A stretch of 54,431 bases of DNA from Bradyrhizobium sp. AUGA SZCCT0283 (GCF_018130385.1 NZ_JAFCLU010000041.1:1-54431); one strand, 5' to 3'; positions 1 to 9,323 are shown, counted from the first letter of the stretch. Notes: generated by a model not told the origin, from the letters alone. Numbers and translations: made by a program.

Positions 1-634
1 TGCCCATTTCCTCCTTTAACTTCGTCAGCTTCTCGGTGAGCCTTGTTACCTTCGCGGCCAGCGCCTCCGTCGGCTCCTGCCGGTCGGCCGTGTCAAGTTG
101 GCTCAGATAGCGCGCGACGCTCTCCTCCAACTGGACACGCCGCCGTTCCACCTTCGCCCGCGTGAAGTTCTTATCCCGGTTGTTCACAGCTTTGAACTTG
201 CTACCATCGATGGCGACGCTCGCCGTCGCAAGAAGACCCATCTCGCGGCAGAGTTCGACGAAGCGCGCACATACCCTGCGCAGCGCCAGGCCATTATCTT
301 TGCGGAAGTCCGCGACCGTCTTGTGATCAGGTGCAAGCCGACCCAGCAACCACATGACTTCGACATTGCGTCCGGCCGCGCGTTCGAGCCGCCGGCTCGA
401 CTGCACCCGGTTCAAATAGCCGTAGATGTAAAGCTTGAGGAGAACCGACGGGTGGTACGACGGCCGACCAGTCGCCGTCGGCTCTACCCCCTCAAAGCTC
501 ATCTCAGCCAAATCGAGTGCATCGACAAACACGTCGATCACGCGAACAGGGTTGCGCTCGTCAATGAAATCATCGAGGCATTCGGGCAATAGCGTCCATT
601 GCCCACGATCCGCCTCTTCAACGAAGCGCCTCAT
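1..634 (-). CDS. IS1182-family transposase, N-terminal part, cut by window edge
   Basis: The minus strand is open from an ATG at 634 to base 1, about 211 codons, and continues outside the window. The product begins with a DUF772-type N-terminal domain (residues about 1-105, including 'RPSYHPSVLLKLYIYGYLNR' and 'RRLERAAGRNVEVMWLLG') followed by the start of the DDE catalytic domain, where 'SVAIDGSKFKAVN' supplies the first catalytic Asp. A lysine/glutamate-rich helical insert follows, as is usual in IS1182/IS4-like enzymes. No frameshift is visible, so the visible part could belong to an active element. The terminal inverted repeat should lie upstream of 634, but I could not fix it by eye. Confidence 0.85.
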   Translation of the reverse strand, partial: MRRFVEEADRGQWTLLPECLDDFIDERNPVRVIDVFVDALDLAEMSFEGVEPTATGRPSYHPSVLLKLYIYGYLNRVQSSRRLERAAGRNVEVMWLLGRLAPDHKTVADFRKDNGLALRRVCARFVELCREMGLLATASVAIDGSKFKAVNNRDKNFTRAKVERRRVQLEESVARYLSQLDTADRQEPTEALAAKVTRLTEKLTKLKEEMG

Positions 635-696
635 CGATTCCTCCCGCAGAATCACAGGAGAATCATGACAGCAGCACTGCGTTTTCACACAGCCAG

Positions 697-845
697 GGTC
701 ATTTTCGGAAGTGAACGCCCGAGTCGGCGACTTCGGATCGTCCCCCAACAACGGACATCACTCGTCAGATCGGCCACTTCCGAAAAGTGCCAAGAACGCA
801 CTCGTGTACTTAAACTTTCCGTTAGCGGCCACTTCGGCTGCCTAA
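697..845 (+). repeat. Dispersed repeat, copy 1 (degenerate)
   Basis: Contains the recurring blocks 'gggtca..cggaagt', 'cgacttcggatcgtc', 'acggacat', 'gtcagatcggccac' and 'aagtgccaa' in the same order as copies at 4063, 6064 and (inverted) 29697. A second partial block ('ccgttagcggccacttcgg') follows. It lies between the transposase gene and the end of the LysR gene. No credible protein is encoded. Confidence 0.55.
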
Positions 846-1780
846 GATATTTTCAGCAGTGATCGAGCGACCTCCCGCGCACATTTAATGAACGCTTCCA
901 CTGCTGGGCTGAGCGTCCGATTCCTCAAAAATACGATCTCGGCCGATATCCGGGGCCCTGAGGACTTTAGCGGCAACACCTTCAAAGCAGTTTTATGAGC
1001 ACTCAGTGCCGCAACCGAGGCCGGTAGAATTCCGACGAATTCTCCGCCCGCAATCAAAGACACCGTGAGCTGAACAGCGATCGTTTTGACCAGCGGCTTT
1101 GGCGGCGAAATGTCGTTGGCTCGAAATACCGCGGCAACGAGAGCACCCGGCGCACTGTCGTAGGGCGGCAGGACCCAATTAGCTTCCATGATATCCTTGA
1201 GTGCCGTTCGCCGCTTTCGCGCAAGATCACTGTGCGCCCCCACAACGAAGACAAGAGGCTCGTCGAACAGAACCTCGGAATTGAAATCGGCTTGCCGCGC
1301 CGGGGCTCTGGTAATCAGCAGATCAATTCTGCGCTCGCGCAATTCCTGTATTTGATGTTCACCCGGGTTGGTAAGCTTCACGTCGAGCTGAACGCCGGGA
1401 TGCTCCCCGGAAAATCGCCGGACGATCGTCGGCACCAAGCTGTGTAGGATGATGTCCGTGCATCCCAACCTCACTTCGCCCGAATTTGGATCAGAGAGAT
1501 ATTCCAACGAGCGAAGACCTTGTTGCATCTCATCAAATATATTTACTCCGCATCGGAGCAGAACTTCTCCATAAGCCGTCAGCACCGCGCCCCGCGATCC
1601 GCGGTCCAGCAGTCGCACGCCGAGCGTACCTTCCATGTCGGATATCGTGTTGGAGATCGCAGGATGGGAAATTCTCAATTTGGTGGCTGCCTTCGCCATG
1701 CTGCCGGCATCTGCAATCGCCATCAGGATGTGAAGGTCACGCAACTTGATGCGACGGCCAATTCGATCCGACCAATCCAT
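842..1780 (-). CDS. LysR-family transcriptional regulator
   Basis: A 312-residue protein of normal LysR length. The N-terminal winged helix-turn-helix covers residues about 9-68 ('LRDLHILMAIADAGSMAKAA', 'ISHPAISNTISDMEGTLGVR'), and the effector-binding periplasmic-binding-like domain covers about 98-305. It is divergently transcribed from the Bug receptor gene, with 117 bp between the starts, so it probably controls that gene and itself in response to a carboxylate-type ligand; this is inferred from context. A palindrome lies 12 bp upstream of its start codon. The effector cannot be read from the sequence. The gene is intact. Confidence 0.93.
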   Translation of the reverse strand: MDWSDRIGRRIKLRDLHILMAIADAGSMAKAATKLRISHPAISNTISDMEGTLGVRLLDRGSRGAVLTAYGEVLLRCGVNIFDEMQQGLRSLEYLSDPNSGEVRLGCTDIILHSLVPTIVRRFSGEHPGVQLDVKLTNPGEHQIQELRERRIDLLITRAPARQADFNSEVLFDEPLVFVVGAHSDLARKRRTALKDIMEANWVLPPYDSAPGALVAAVFRANDISPPKPLVKTIAVQLTVSLIAGGEFVGILPASVAALSAHKTALKVLPLKSSGPRISAEIVFLRNRTLSPAVEAFIKCAREVARSLLKIS

Positions 1781-1792
1781 GCGAGCCAGCCT

Positions 1793-1806
1793 TAACCCAG
1801 GGGTTA
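1793..1806. promoter_or_regulatory. Palindrome TAACCC-AG-GGGTTA, candidate LysR operator
   Basis: A perfect 6-bp inverted repeat with a 2-bp spacer lies in the 117-bp divergent region, 12 bp upstream of the LysR start codon and 92 bp upstream of the Bug receptor start. The position suits autorepression. The arm spacing is shorter than the usual T-N11-A LysR box, so the assignment is tentative. Confidence 0.35.
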
Positions 1807-1897
1807 CAGGGATGTCATGATTTTCGGTCTACCAGATAAGGGGCAAACCGACCAGTGTCGATCGCGAACGTGAGCACCGTCTGCGCTGGAGAACCCC

Positions 1898-2890
1898 ATG
1901 ATTACGAGACGAAAATTCGTGTCGCTGACGTGCGTAGGTGGCCTTGCCTCGGTCTTGCCCGGCATGCCGCGCGCGGCGTGGGCTCAACAAGCCAACCATG
2001 CCAAAACGCGAATGCTGGTCGGCTTCACCGCGGGCGGCGCCATCGACGTCATTGCAAGGATGCTGGTCGATGGAATGAAAGACCACTTCCCTTCGTTTAT
2101 TGTGGACAACCGCCCGGGAGCTGGCGGACGCGTTGCGCTTGGGGCCCTGAAGGCCAGCCCAGCCGATGGCACGACAATGATCCTTACGCCGGCCTCCAAC
2201 TTCGCTGTGTTTCCCCACGTTTACAAGACACTTGGTTACGATGCGTTCCACGACTTCGCACCGGTCACAACCGTTTGTTCCTTTCCCTTTCTAGTCACGG
2301 TGGGACCGATGGTGCCGGCTGACGTTAGGACACTCACCGATTTCGTAAGCTGGTGCAGAGCCAATCCGAAGCTTGCGACCTATGGCACAGCTGCGGCTGG
2401 ATCGATGCTGCATTTTACCGGCGTGGCCTTGGCCAAGGCCGGCGGTTTCGCATTCGTGCATCTGCCATATGGCGGCCCAAACGGCATCCAAGACCTGACC
2501 GGCGGTCGAATTGCCGCAACGATCTACCCGATCGGCACCGCACTTCCACATGTGCAGTCCGGAGTCATTCGAGCATTAGCAACAACCGGCCCCGAACGAT
2601 CCTCGTTGCTCCCCGATGTGCCGACGGTTCGGGAGGCCGGATATCCCATGCTTGAAGCCATCGAGTGGTTTGGCATTTTCGTCCCGGCAATCACGCCGGC
2701 CGAAACGGTGAACCGCCTCAATAGCGCGATCCGCTCAGTTGTCGGTACCGATGCGTTCAAAGCAAAGCTGGCCAAGCTTTCGGTTGACCCGGCGGGCGTC
2801 ACACCAGGAGAATTTGCGCAATTGATTAAATCTGATTTCGAACGGTGGGGGCCGATTGTTCAGGCTTCCGGCTTTTCACCCGAAGATTGA
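1898..2890 (+). CDS. Bug-family tripartite tricarboxylate transporter substrate-binding protein
   Basis: A 330-residue periplasmic solute receptor of the TctC/Bug family. It has a twin-arginine-like leader ('MITRRKFVSLTCVGGLAS') with a likely cleavage after 'RAAWA'. The typical receptor motifs follow: 'LVGFTAGGAIDVIARML', 'VDNRPGAGGRVAL', 'VHLPYGGPNGIQDLTGGRI' and 'LPDVPTVREAGYP'. These proteins bind small carboxylates, amides or aromatics. No TctA/TctB membrane genes are adjacent, so this is an orphan receptor, which is common in this family. The divergent LysR gene is its likely regulator. Confidence 0.93.
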   Translation: MITRRKFVSLTCVGGLASVLPGMPRAAWAQQANHAKTRMLVGFTAGGAIDVIARMLVDGMKDHFPSFIVDNRPGAGGRVALGALKASPADGTTMILTPASNFAVFPHVYKTLGYDAFHDFAPVTTVCSFPFLVTVGPMVPADVRTLTDFVSWCRANPKLATYGTAAAGSMLHFTGVALAKAGGFAFVHLPYGGPNGIQDLTGGRIAATIYPIGTALPHVQSGVIRALATTGPERSSLLPDVPTVREAGYPMLEAIEWFGIFVPAITPAETVNRLNSAIRSVVGTDAFKAKLAKLSVDPAGVTPGEFAQLIKSDFERWGPIVQASGFSPED

Positions 2891-3020
2891 CGCTCGTTAT
2901 GATCGGCTCGGCAGAGGCGCGAAAGCACCGCGCGAGAACACGGGCAAGCACCGACAGGAGTAGCCAGCACCTCAATTAGTCGTATAATTATTGCACAATT
3001 CGGCTTTGGGGGAATTGAAT

Positions 3021-4043
3021 ATGCCTGATAGTCGGCTGGAAAACCCTCCGCAGCACGTTCAACTGATTCAGATGGGCCGTGCCCACATCGTCTCAAGAAC
3101 CGTCTATGCAGCGGCCAAGCTGGGGCTGGCCGATCAACTCGTCTCCGGCCCGAAGAGCGCTGCGGAGCTGGCCGGCTCCATGCGTGTCCATGCGCCCTCG
3201 TTGCACAGGCTAATGCGTACGCTGGCGAGCCTGGGCATTCTGACCGAGCGAATGGAGCAGCGCTTTGCGCTGACCGATTTGGGCGAGGCGCTAAAGACCG
3301 GCGCGCCCGGTTCGGCAAGATCGGCGGTGATATTTTCGGGCAGCCCTTCGTCTCAGAGTGGCTGGGATCATGTGGTCTACTCCGTCCAGACGGGCAAACC
3401 TGGCTTTGATAAAGCGCAGGGCGTGGCGTTCTTCGACTATCTCGCGCAACATCCCGAGGACGCCTCGCTGTTTAGTGAGATGATGGACAGCCTGCATAGT
3501 CAGGAGCCTTCTGCTGTCGCCGAGGCTTATGATTTTTCAGTTTTCAAGACAATTGTCGACGTCGGCGGGGCGACCGGGAACATGCTGGCGGATGTGCTTG
3601 CCCAACATGCCGGTCCGCGCGGCATTCTGTTTGACAGGCCGCATGTCGTGAAGGACGCAACGCGCCTGCTTGAAGCCAAGGGCATCAGCGATAGGGTCGT
3701 AATTGAGCCCGGCGATTTCTTCACAAATGTCCCTCGGGCGGATGCTTATATCCTTTCGCATATCATCCATGACTGGGATGAGGATCGGTGCCTGACGATC
3801 CTTAGCCATGTCCGCAAGGCAATGAACCCAGCTGGCCGTCTGTTAATAGTCGAGATGGTGTTGCCGCCCGGCGACACGGCCCATCCGGGAAAAGTGCTTG
3901 ATATGGTGATGCTGGTGCAGTTGGGGGGGCGTGAACGAACGGAATCCGAATACGCGTCTCTTCTGAGCAAGGCCGGTTTCCGCCTGACGCAGGTCGTGCC
4001 AACAAATTCAGCGGCGAGCATTGTGGAAGCCGCGGTGGTTTGA
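3021..4043 (+). CDS. SAM-dependent O-methyltransferase, COMT/hydroxyneurosporene type
   Basis: 340 residues from ATG 3021, which has a purine-rich ribosome binding site (3008-3014). An in-frame TTG at 2991 is less likely. An N-terminal winged-helix dimerisation domain (about 20-95, 'AELAGSMRVHAPSLHRLMRT') precedes a Rossmann methyltransferase domain with SAM motif 'IVDVGGATGNMLADVLAQ' and the catalytic-His segment 'LSHIIHDWDEDRCL'. Relatives methylate hydroxyls of carotenoids, quinones or plant-type phenolics; the substrate here is unknown. There is no adjacent biosynthetic gene. It is intact and stands alone, followed by a dispersed repeat. Confidence 0.9.
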   Translation: MPDSRLENPPQHVQLIQMGRAHIVSRTVYAAAKLGLADQLVSGPKSAAELAGSMRVHAPSLHRLMRTLASLGILTERMEQRFALTDLGEALKTGAPGSARSAVIFSGSPSSQSGWDHVVYSVQTGKPGFDKAQGVAFFDYLAQHPEDASLFSEMMDSLHSQEPSAVAEAYDFSVFKTIVDVGGATGNMLADVLAQHAGPRGILFDRPHVVKDATRLLEAKGISDRVVIEPGDFFTNVPRADAYILSHIIHDWDEDRCLTILSHVRKAMNPAGRLLIVEMVLPPGDTAHPGKVLDMVMLVQLGGRERTESEYASLLSKAGFRLTQVVPTNSAASIVEAAVV

Positions 4044-4062
4044 GTGAGAATGGAATTGGTGC

Positions 4063-4183
4063 CGACTTCCGAAATGGGTCAATCGCGTCATTTTAGTCGG
4101 CGGCCGACTACTTCCGGTCTTCCTCTGGAAACGGACATTGTCAGGGTCGGTCGCCACGTCTCAAAGGTGCCAATAACCGACAT
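4063..4183 (+). repeat. Dispersed repeat, copy 2, upstream of the cyclase gene
   Basis: Order of blocks: 'cgacttccgaaatgggtca', 'ctacttccggtcttcctctg', 'acggacattgtcagg', 'cgccacgtctcaaaggtgcc', 'accgacat'. It matches the inverted copy at 29697-29830 closely and the copy just after the cyclase gene more loosely. It probably carries or overlaps the 5' leader of the cyclase gene. Confidence 0.6.
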
Positions 4184-4269
4184 CAGCCTTGGGTGGGCAT
4201 TCCGTCAAAACGCGTTTGGCGCTGCCCCCTGATCCGTCGTACAGTGTGCTGTGGGTTGGATTGCATGCC

Positions 4270-6063
4270 ATGGTGCAAGAGCGGCCAGTCCGGGTTGAGC
4301 GGAGGCTGTCAGCGATACTGGCCGCCGACGTGGCTGGCTATTCGCGGCTCATGCATGATGACGAAGAGACTACCCACGCCAAATTGACGGCGCTCCTACT
4401 GGACGGTGTCGCGCCCGCGATCTCCGAACACGGCGGTCGCATCGTGAAGAACACAGGCGACGGGTTCTTGGCGGAATTTCCAAGCGCGGTCGAAGCGGTT
4501 CGGGCCGCTGTGCAGTTCCAGACGCGCATCAAGGAACTTACAATCAGCGAGGTGGAAGACCGCCGTATTGCATTCCGGGTGGGCGTCAATATCGGTGACG
4601 TAATCGTCGAACCCCACGACATCTTCGGCGACGGAGTTAACATTGCGGCACGCCTTGAGAGTATCGCAGAACCCGGCGGCATCTGCATCTCGTCAGCTGC
4701 TTACGATCAAGTCCGAGGCAAGGTCGGGGTTGAGTTCGCCGATCAGGGGGAGCAAAACCTCAAGAACATCGCCCTTCCGGTCCGAACCTATGCGGTGATC
4801 CGGGATGGGCTTAGCTCTCAGGCTGAGCGCGCGAGGCTAGACCTGCCTTCACCCCCTCATCTTTCCATCGTTGTGCTGCCTTTCGCTAACCTCAGCGGTG
4901 ATCCCGAGCAAGACTACTTCGTCGATGGGGTGACCGAGAGCCTGACCACGGACCTCTCGCGGATCAGCGGATCGCTCGTTATCGGCCGACACACCGCATT
5001 CAGCTACAAGGGCAAAGCGGTTGACCTCAAGCAGGTCGGTCGCGAGTTGAACGTCCATTATGTATTAGAAGGTTCGGTGCAGCGCGGCGGTGATCGACTT
5101 CGGGTAAACGTTCAGCTCGTGGACGCAGGGACCGGCGCTCATCTATGGGCCGACCGTTTTGACAAATCCGTCGCCGATCTCTTCGCTATGCAGGACGAGA
5201 TCGTATCGCGGCTTGCCCATTCGTTGAACGCGCAGCTCATCGCGGCTGAGGCTGGGCGAGCGGAACGATTACTGCATCCCAGTTCAATGGACTTATATTT
5301 CCGGGGTAGAGCTTCGCTGCACCAGTGGGCGAAGCTGTCGACGCTCGAATACCTAACACAAGCGCGTCGCTTTTTTGAACAGGCGGTAGTGCTCGACCCC
5401 AAAAATTTCTACGCAATCTTCGGTGTTGCAGCTGTCGATGTGCAAATTGCAGAGGGCTACTACTCTGAAGACCCGGTGGCGCGCCTCGTGGTCGCCGAGG
5501 AAATGATTGTAAAAGCGCTGCCTCACGTGCTGAACGTTGCGCTTGCGCATCAGGTATTTGGCCAACTGCTAATTCTAACCAACCGCGCGGCTTACGGGAT
5601 AGCCGAGTGCGAGCAAGCGTTGGCCTTGGATCGCAATTTGGCTGGGGCGCATGCGTTGATCGGCAAAGCTAAATCTCTAATGGGTCGCGGCGAGGAAACT
5701 GAGGCCCATATTAACGAAGCACTCAGGCTCTGTCCTCACCATCAATTTACCCACCATATGCTGCTGATTGTTGGCGCCGCCAAATTGCAGCTTTCCGCGG
5801 ATGCCGAAGCCGTCGATTGGCTACGACGTAGCATCGAGGCCAACCGCACTTATCCCCTCACGCATTTTGGACTCGCCGCTGCACTGGCGCTGCTCGGCTC
5901 GCTGGATGAGGCGAGGGCCGCCGCAAGGGCAGGACTTGCGCTCGATCCAAGCTTTACCATTCGACGCTACCGCGATCGCGCGCCGAGTGATAACCCGACT
6001 TACGTCGCCTCACAGGAGCGCATCTATCGAGGAATGCGGATGGCCGGGATACCGGAGGAGTGA
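4270..6063 (+). CDS. Class III adenylate cyclase with TolB-like and TPR domains
   Basis: 597 residues from ATG 4270. The frame is open to TTG 4189, but homologous proteins start close to 'RVERRLSAILAADVAGYS'. Residues 8-185 form a class III cyclase domain with metal Asp20 (AADVAGYS) and Asp64 (NTGDGFLAEF), and the 'GDGVNIAARLES' segment carrying the Asn and Arg used in catalysis. Residues about 195-320 are the TolB/FlgO-like domain ('LSIVVLPFANLSGDPEQDYF'), and about 340-570 are tetratricopeptide repeats. It has no transmembrane segment, so it is probably a cytosolic cAMP-producing enzyme with a protein-interaction tail. Such paralogues are abundant in Bradyrhizobium. Direct repeat copies flank the gene. 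Confidence 0.9.
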   Translation: MVQERPVRVERRLSAILAADVAGYSRLMHDDEETTHAKLTALLLDGVAPAISEHGGRIVKNTGDGFLAEFPSAVEAVRAAVQFQTRIKELTISEVEDRRIAFRVGVNIGDVIVEPHDIFGDGVNIAARLESIAEPGGICISSAAYDQVRGKVGVEFADQGEQNLKNIALPVRTYAVIRDGLSSQAERARLDLPSPPHLSIVVLPFANLSGDPEQDYFVDGVTESLTTDLSRISGSLVIGRHTAFSYKGKAVDLKQVGRELNVHYVLEGSVQRGGDRLRVNVQLVDAGTGAHLWADRFDKSVADLFAMQDEIVSRLAHSLNAQLIAAEAGRAERLLHPSSMDLYFRGRASLHQWAKLSTLEYLTQARRFFEQAVVLDPKNFYAIFGVAAVDVQIAEGYYSEDPVARLVVAEEMIVKALPHVLNVALAHQVFGQLLILTNRAAYGIAECEQALALDRNLAGAHALIGKAKSLMGRGEETEAHINEALRLCPHHQFTHHMLLIVGAAKLQLSADAEAVDWLRRSIEANRTYPLTHFGLAAALALLGSLDEARAAARAGLALDPSFTIRRYRDRAPSDNPTYVASQERIYRGMRMAGIPEE

Positions 6064-6176
6064 TGTCCGCCATGGGTCAAATTCGGAAGTCCGGGTGCGC
6101 AAATGGGCAGTCCGCTTTACCCTCAAGAACAGACGTCGCCAGCCGAGCCCGTCAGGTCCGGAAAGTGCCAAAGGAC
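6064..6176 (+). repeat. Dispersed repeat, copy 3, directly downstream of the cyclase gene
   Basis: Begins at the cyclase stop codon with 'atgtccgccatgggtcaaat' and continues with 'tcggaagtccgg', 'cgtcaggtccgg' and 'aagtgccaaagg'. It has the same orientation as copies 1 and 2 but is more diverged. Its position suggests the cyclase gene and the repeats travelled or duplicated together. Confidence 0.45.
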
Positions 6177-6849
6177 TAAACCGCTCGCGCGGTAGGGCGC
6201 TGCGGCGGGCGGCATGGGCGTGCCAATAATGGATGAACGATGGAGCGTCTTACCTGACGATGAGGGGCCAGAAGCGCGGCGGCCCTAGAATCGACGATCG
6301 ATCAGCGTGATGATCGCGCGATCTATCATCGACGGCGTTGGGAGCGCACCGGACGTAGCGCGACGACATCTGCATCGCGGACGTTTCGAATACCCGAACC
6401 GATGCAATCGGAGATGCAGTCATGATCGCGAGTGGTGTATAAGGCGAGCTCGAAACAATTCTGTTGGACGCTGTCACGTGGAAATATTTGTTCGGCGATG
6501 TGGTAGAAAGGCTGCCATCAGGCACATAACGCACAAAGTGCAATATGTGCCCCTTTTACAACGCGTAACTCTTTGAAATTACAGGAGCGGCGAAAGGTGT
6601 TTTCCCCTATTCGCAAAGTTCGTGCCATATCGCAAAAGTTGTGCTCACATTCAGGCACGACAGCCGTCAAATCCCCATAGCGTCTGACGCGCCACCTCGC
6701 CACACATCCCGCGGTTTCCTCCATTGGAGGTTTGCGTACGCCGGCCCCGTGCGCGCGGCACCACCGTCATGGGGCCGGCATCCGCAAACCTTCACAGAAG
6801 CGGCCATTCACCCAGGGTCCCTATTTTTCTGGTCAGACAATAAAAGACA
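6177..6849. other. 673-bp region without a recognisable gene
   Basis: Short open frames on both strands have no convincing start, composition or family resemblance. It holds the 3' flank of the cyclase repeat and the distal side of the hup terminator. Confidence 0.5.
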
Positions 6850-6883
6850 AAAGGCCACGCGGGCATTACACCGCATGGCCTTT
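6850..6883 (-). terminator. Rho-independent terminator of the HU gene
   Basis: The stem AAAGGCCA/TGGCCTTT continues, after one C:A mismatch, with GCGG/CCGC around an 8-nt loop. Read on the minus strand it is followed by a T-rich tract (6841-6849). It lies 123 bp past the stop of the HU gene, the only minus-strand gene immediately upstream. Confidence 0.7.
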
Positions 6884-7006
6884 GCGAGACTGTCCCCCTA
6901 GGCCCTCCAGAGATTCCGTCTCGGGGCGCATAGTGTGCGGGTGGAGGCGCCTGTCTAGGGTGTGATAGAATTACCCACAGCTTAACCGAACGACCACCCG
7001 TCCGCT

Positions 7007-7303
7007 TCAAATAGCGTCTTTAGCAACCTTCAGGGGTGACGCCTTGACCGACTTGCTGGCTGGCTTGGCCGCGAACTCCATAGGCTCTTTCGTGAAAGGA
7101 TTTACACCGCTGCGGGCTTCAGTAGCAGGCTTGTTCACGACCGACATTTTCACGAAGCCAGGAATGACAAACTCGCCGGATTCATTCAGTTCCTTATAGC
7201 CTACGGTCACCATCTGCTCGATGACGGCCTTTACGTCTCCTTTGGAAACCTGCGTTCCTTCTGCAATTGCATCAATCAACTGATTCTTAGTCATCTTGGC
7301 CAT
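7007..7303 (-). CDS. HU-family histone-like DNA-binding protein
   Basis: 98 residues, the normal HU size. The helical dimerisation part is 'MTKNQLIDAIAEGTQVSKGD', and the beta-arm region contains 'GEFVIPGFVKMSVVNKPATE' followed by 'RSGVNPFTKEP', which includes the conserved Arg-x-Gly-x-Asn-Pro DNA-intercalating motif. It ends in a Lys/Ala-rich tail. It would act in nucleoid compaction and DNA bending. It is a single gene with its own terminator. The divergent HU subtype differs from canonical HupB, so I give no gene symbol. Confidence 0.92.
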   Translation of the reverse strand: MAKMTKNQLIDAIAEGTQVSKGDVKAVIEQMVTVGYKELNESGEFVIPGFVKMSVVNKPATEARSGVNPFTKEPMEFAAKPASKSVKASPLKVAKDAI

Positions 7304-7691
7304 AATGGATTCCTTTGTGGCGGCTCAGAACAATTCAAAGCGCATGAGCGACGGGAGGGGCGTCACTCTGTTTAAAACGCGGTAAAGCCCCGCAGTTCGC
7401 TTCCCGTTCATACCTGTGGTCATGAAGTCACCGGGCTTAAAACCTATCGAGGTCCAAAACGCAAGGAGCAGTTCGGCGTGTGTTCCTTATCTGACTACTA
7501 TGTGCCAATAGCGGCCGTTCCCTAAACGTCGGCCGAGCCACGCTGTGTGAAAACGTGCACAAACAGAAAGGTCGCAGAATTATTTTCGCTTTTCTCCCTC
7601 ATTAACTGGGGCTGTCAGCGCTGTTCATTTTCCAACCTATTTCGAGAAAAATTCTCTACGTGCGAGTCCGGCGCCGGAATTTTCACTTGGC
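7304..7691. other. 388-bp intergenic region between HU and the TPP-enzyme operon
   Basis: No open frame with coding character. It should contain the HU promoter on the minus strand near 7310-7400 and the 3' end of the operon transcript, but no clear sigma-70 boxes or terminator could be identified by eye. Confidence 0.5.
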
Positions 7692-9323
7692 CTAGACCAC
7701 CGGGTGCAGGTCAGTGACAAGTACGCGCATGTTCTCGCTGTAGTCGACTGGCACCACAACGAGATGCACGCCGCCCTCGCTGAAAGCAGCTTCCAGCATC
7801 GTCACGAGTTCCGAGACCTTGCCGACGCGGGAGCCCTTGGCGCCATATGACTTGGCATAGGCGACGAAATCAGGATTGCCGAAATCGAGACCGAAATCGG
7901 AAAATCCGTCGACTTCCTGTTTCCATCGGATCATACCGTAGGCTCGATCCTCGAGTACGAGCACGACGAGATTCAGCTTGAGCCGCACGGCCGTCTCAAG
8001 CTCCTGCGAATTCATCATAAAGCCGCCATCGCCGCAGACGGCGAGCACGCGGCTGTCCGGGTGGATCAGCGACGCTGCTATCGCCGAAGGAAGACCCGCA
8101 CCCATGGTCGCGAGCGCGTTGTCGAGCAGGAGCGTGTTGGCGACGCTGGTGCGATAGTTGCGGGCGAACCAGATCTTGTACATGCCGTTGTCGAGGGCAA
8201 CGATGCCGTCCGGCGGGATGACCTGGCGGACGTCGTGCACGATGCGCTGCGGCGTCAGAGGAAACCGATCCTCCGTCGACCGCTCCGCGAGGTGGGCAAG
8301 GATCCCTTCCCGCAAACCCAGCAATGCCTGACCATTGGGGAGCTTGCCTTCGAGGCGATCGGCAAGGCTTGCGAGGCTCGCACCGACATCGCCAACGATC
8401 TCCGCCTGCGGGAAGTATACCTGCTCCACCGTCGCCGGCGTGACGCCGACATGAATGACCTGCGGTCCATCATGGCCCATCAGGAACGGCGGCTTCTCGA
8501 CGGTGTCGTGACCGATCGAAATAATCAGATCGGCCTGGTCGATGGCCTCGTGAACCCAATCCCGCTCCGACAGCGCCGCCGTGCCCATATAGAGATTAGA
8601 GCCGGCATTGACCGCGCCCTTCCCCATCTGAGTGTTGAAGAATGGAATCCTGCATCGTCGCACGAACGCCGACAGCGGCTCGGCGAGATGCGGGCGGCTC
8701 GCCGCGGCGCCCAGCATAACGAGCGGCCTGCTGGCGCCCATGATCATGGCTGCGGCGCGCTCGATGGCCGCTGCAGGCGCGACCGGAAGCTCGACGACAT
8801 GCGGGGGAATGATGTCGGCCGCGGCTTCGTCGGCCGCGATATCCTCGGGCAGTTCGAGATGCACGGGGCCCGGCCGCTCCTGCTGTGCGACCCGGAAGGC
8901 GTCGCGTACCAGGGTCGGAATACTTTGCGCGGAGACGATCTGCGTCGCCATCTTGGTGAGCGGTCGCATGGTCGCGACGATGTCGACGATCTGGAAGCGC
9001 GCCTGGCGGCTGCTCCGGATCGCCTTCTGTCCTGTGATCATGACCATCGGCATCGCGCCCAAATGCGCGTAGGCCGCAGCCGTCGCCAGATTGAGTGCAC
9101 CGGGACCCAGCGTCGTCAGGCAGACGCCCGCGCGTCCGGTGAGCCGCCCGTAGGTGGCCGCCATGAAGCCGGCGGCCTGTTCGTGCCGCGTCAGCACTAG
9201 CTTGATCTTCGAGCGCCGCAGCGACTCCAGCACGTCGAGATTCTCCTCGCCGGGAATAGCGAAGATGTACCCGACGCCCTCGTTCTCGAGGGCAGCTACC
9301 AGCAGATCGGAGGCTTTGGTCAC
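7692..9323 (-). CDS. Thiamine-diphosphate enzyme, acetolactate synthase large-subunit-like
   Basis: 543 residues with the three TPP-enzyme domains. The N-terminal pyrimidine-binding domain carries the catalytic Glu48 in 'LTRHEQAAGFMAATYGRLTG', a central domain covers about 190-325, and the C-terminal diphosphate-binding domain has 'VCGDGGFMMNSQELETA'. The usual NN at the end of the TPP motif is replaced by 'LED', as in several acetolactate-synthase-like paralogues. Translation starts with GTG at 9323, whose first bases overlap the msrA stop by 4 nt, so the two genes are translationally coupled. No ilvH-type regulatory subunit is adjacent. A biosynthetic ilvB role is therefore doubtful; a decarboxylase or carboligase on another 2-oxo acid is equally possible. 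Confidence 0.85.
   Translation of the reverse strand: MTKASDLLVAALENEGVGYIFAIPGEENLDVLESLRRSKIKLVLTRHEQAAGFMAATYGRLTGRAGVCLTTLGPGALNLATAAAYAHLGAMPMVMITGQKAIRSSRQARFQIVDIVATMRPLTKMATQIVSAQSIPTLVRDAFRVAQQERPGPVHLELPEDIAADEAAADIIPPHVVELPVAPAAAIERAAAMIMGASRPLVMLGAAASRPHLAEPLSAFVRRCRIPFFNTQMGKGAVNAGSNLYMGTAALSERDWVHEAIDQADLIISIGHDTVEKPPFLMGHDGPQVIHVGVTPATVEQVYFPQAEIVGDVGASLASLADRLEGKLPNGQALLGLREGILAHLAERSTEDRFPLTPQRIVHDVRQVIPPDGIVALDNGMYKIWFARNYRTSVANTLLLDNALATMGAGLPSAIAASLIHPDSRVLAVCGDGGFMMNSQELETAVRLKLNLVVLVLEDRAYGMIRWKQEVDGFSDFGLDFGNPDFVAYAKSYGAKGSRVGKVSELVTMLEAAFSEGGVHLVVVPVDYSENMRVLVTDLHPVV

Noticed and set aside
6250..6543. 97-codon minus-strand frame downstream of the cyclase gene
   Set aside because: No ribosome binding site, composition resembling translated non-coding DNA, and no recognisable motif.
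8061..9200. A 379-codon plus-strand open frame opposite the TPP-enzyme gene
   Set aside because: It is the antisense of a well-supported enzyme gene; its product is Arg/His-rich with no family resemblance. The long frames at 8596-9525 and 8632-9072 are rejected for the same reason.
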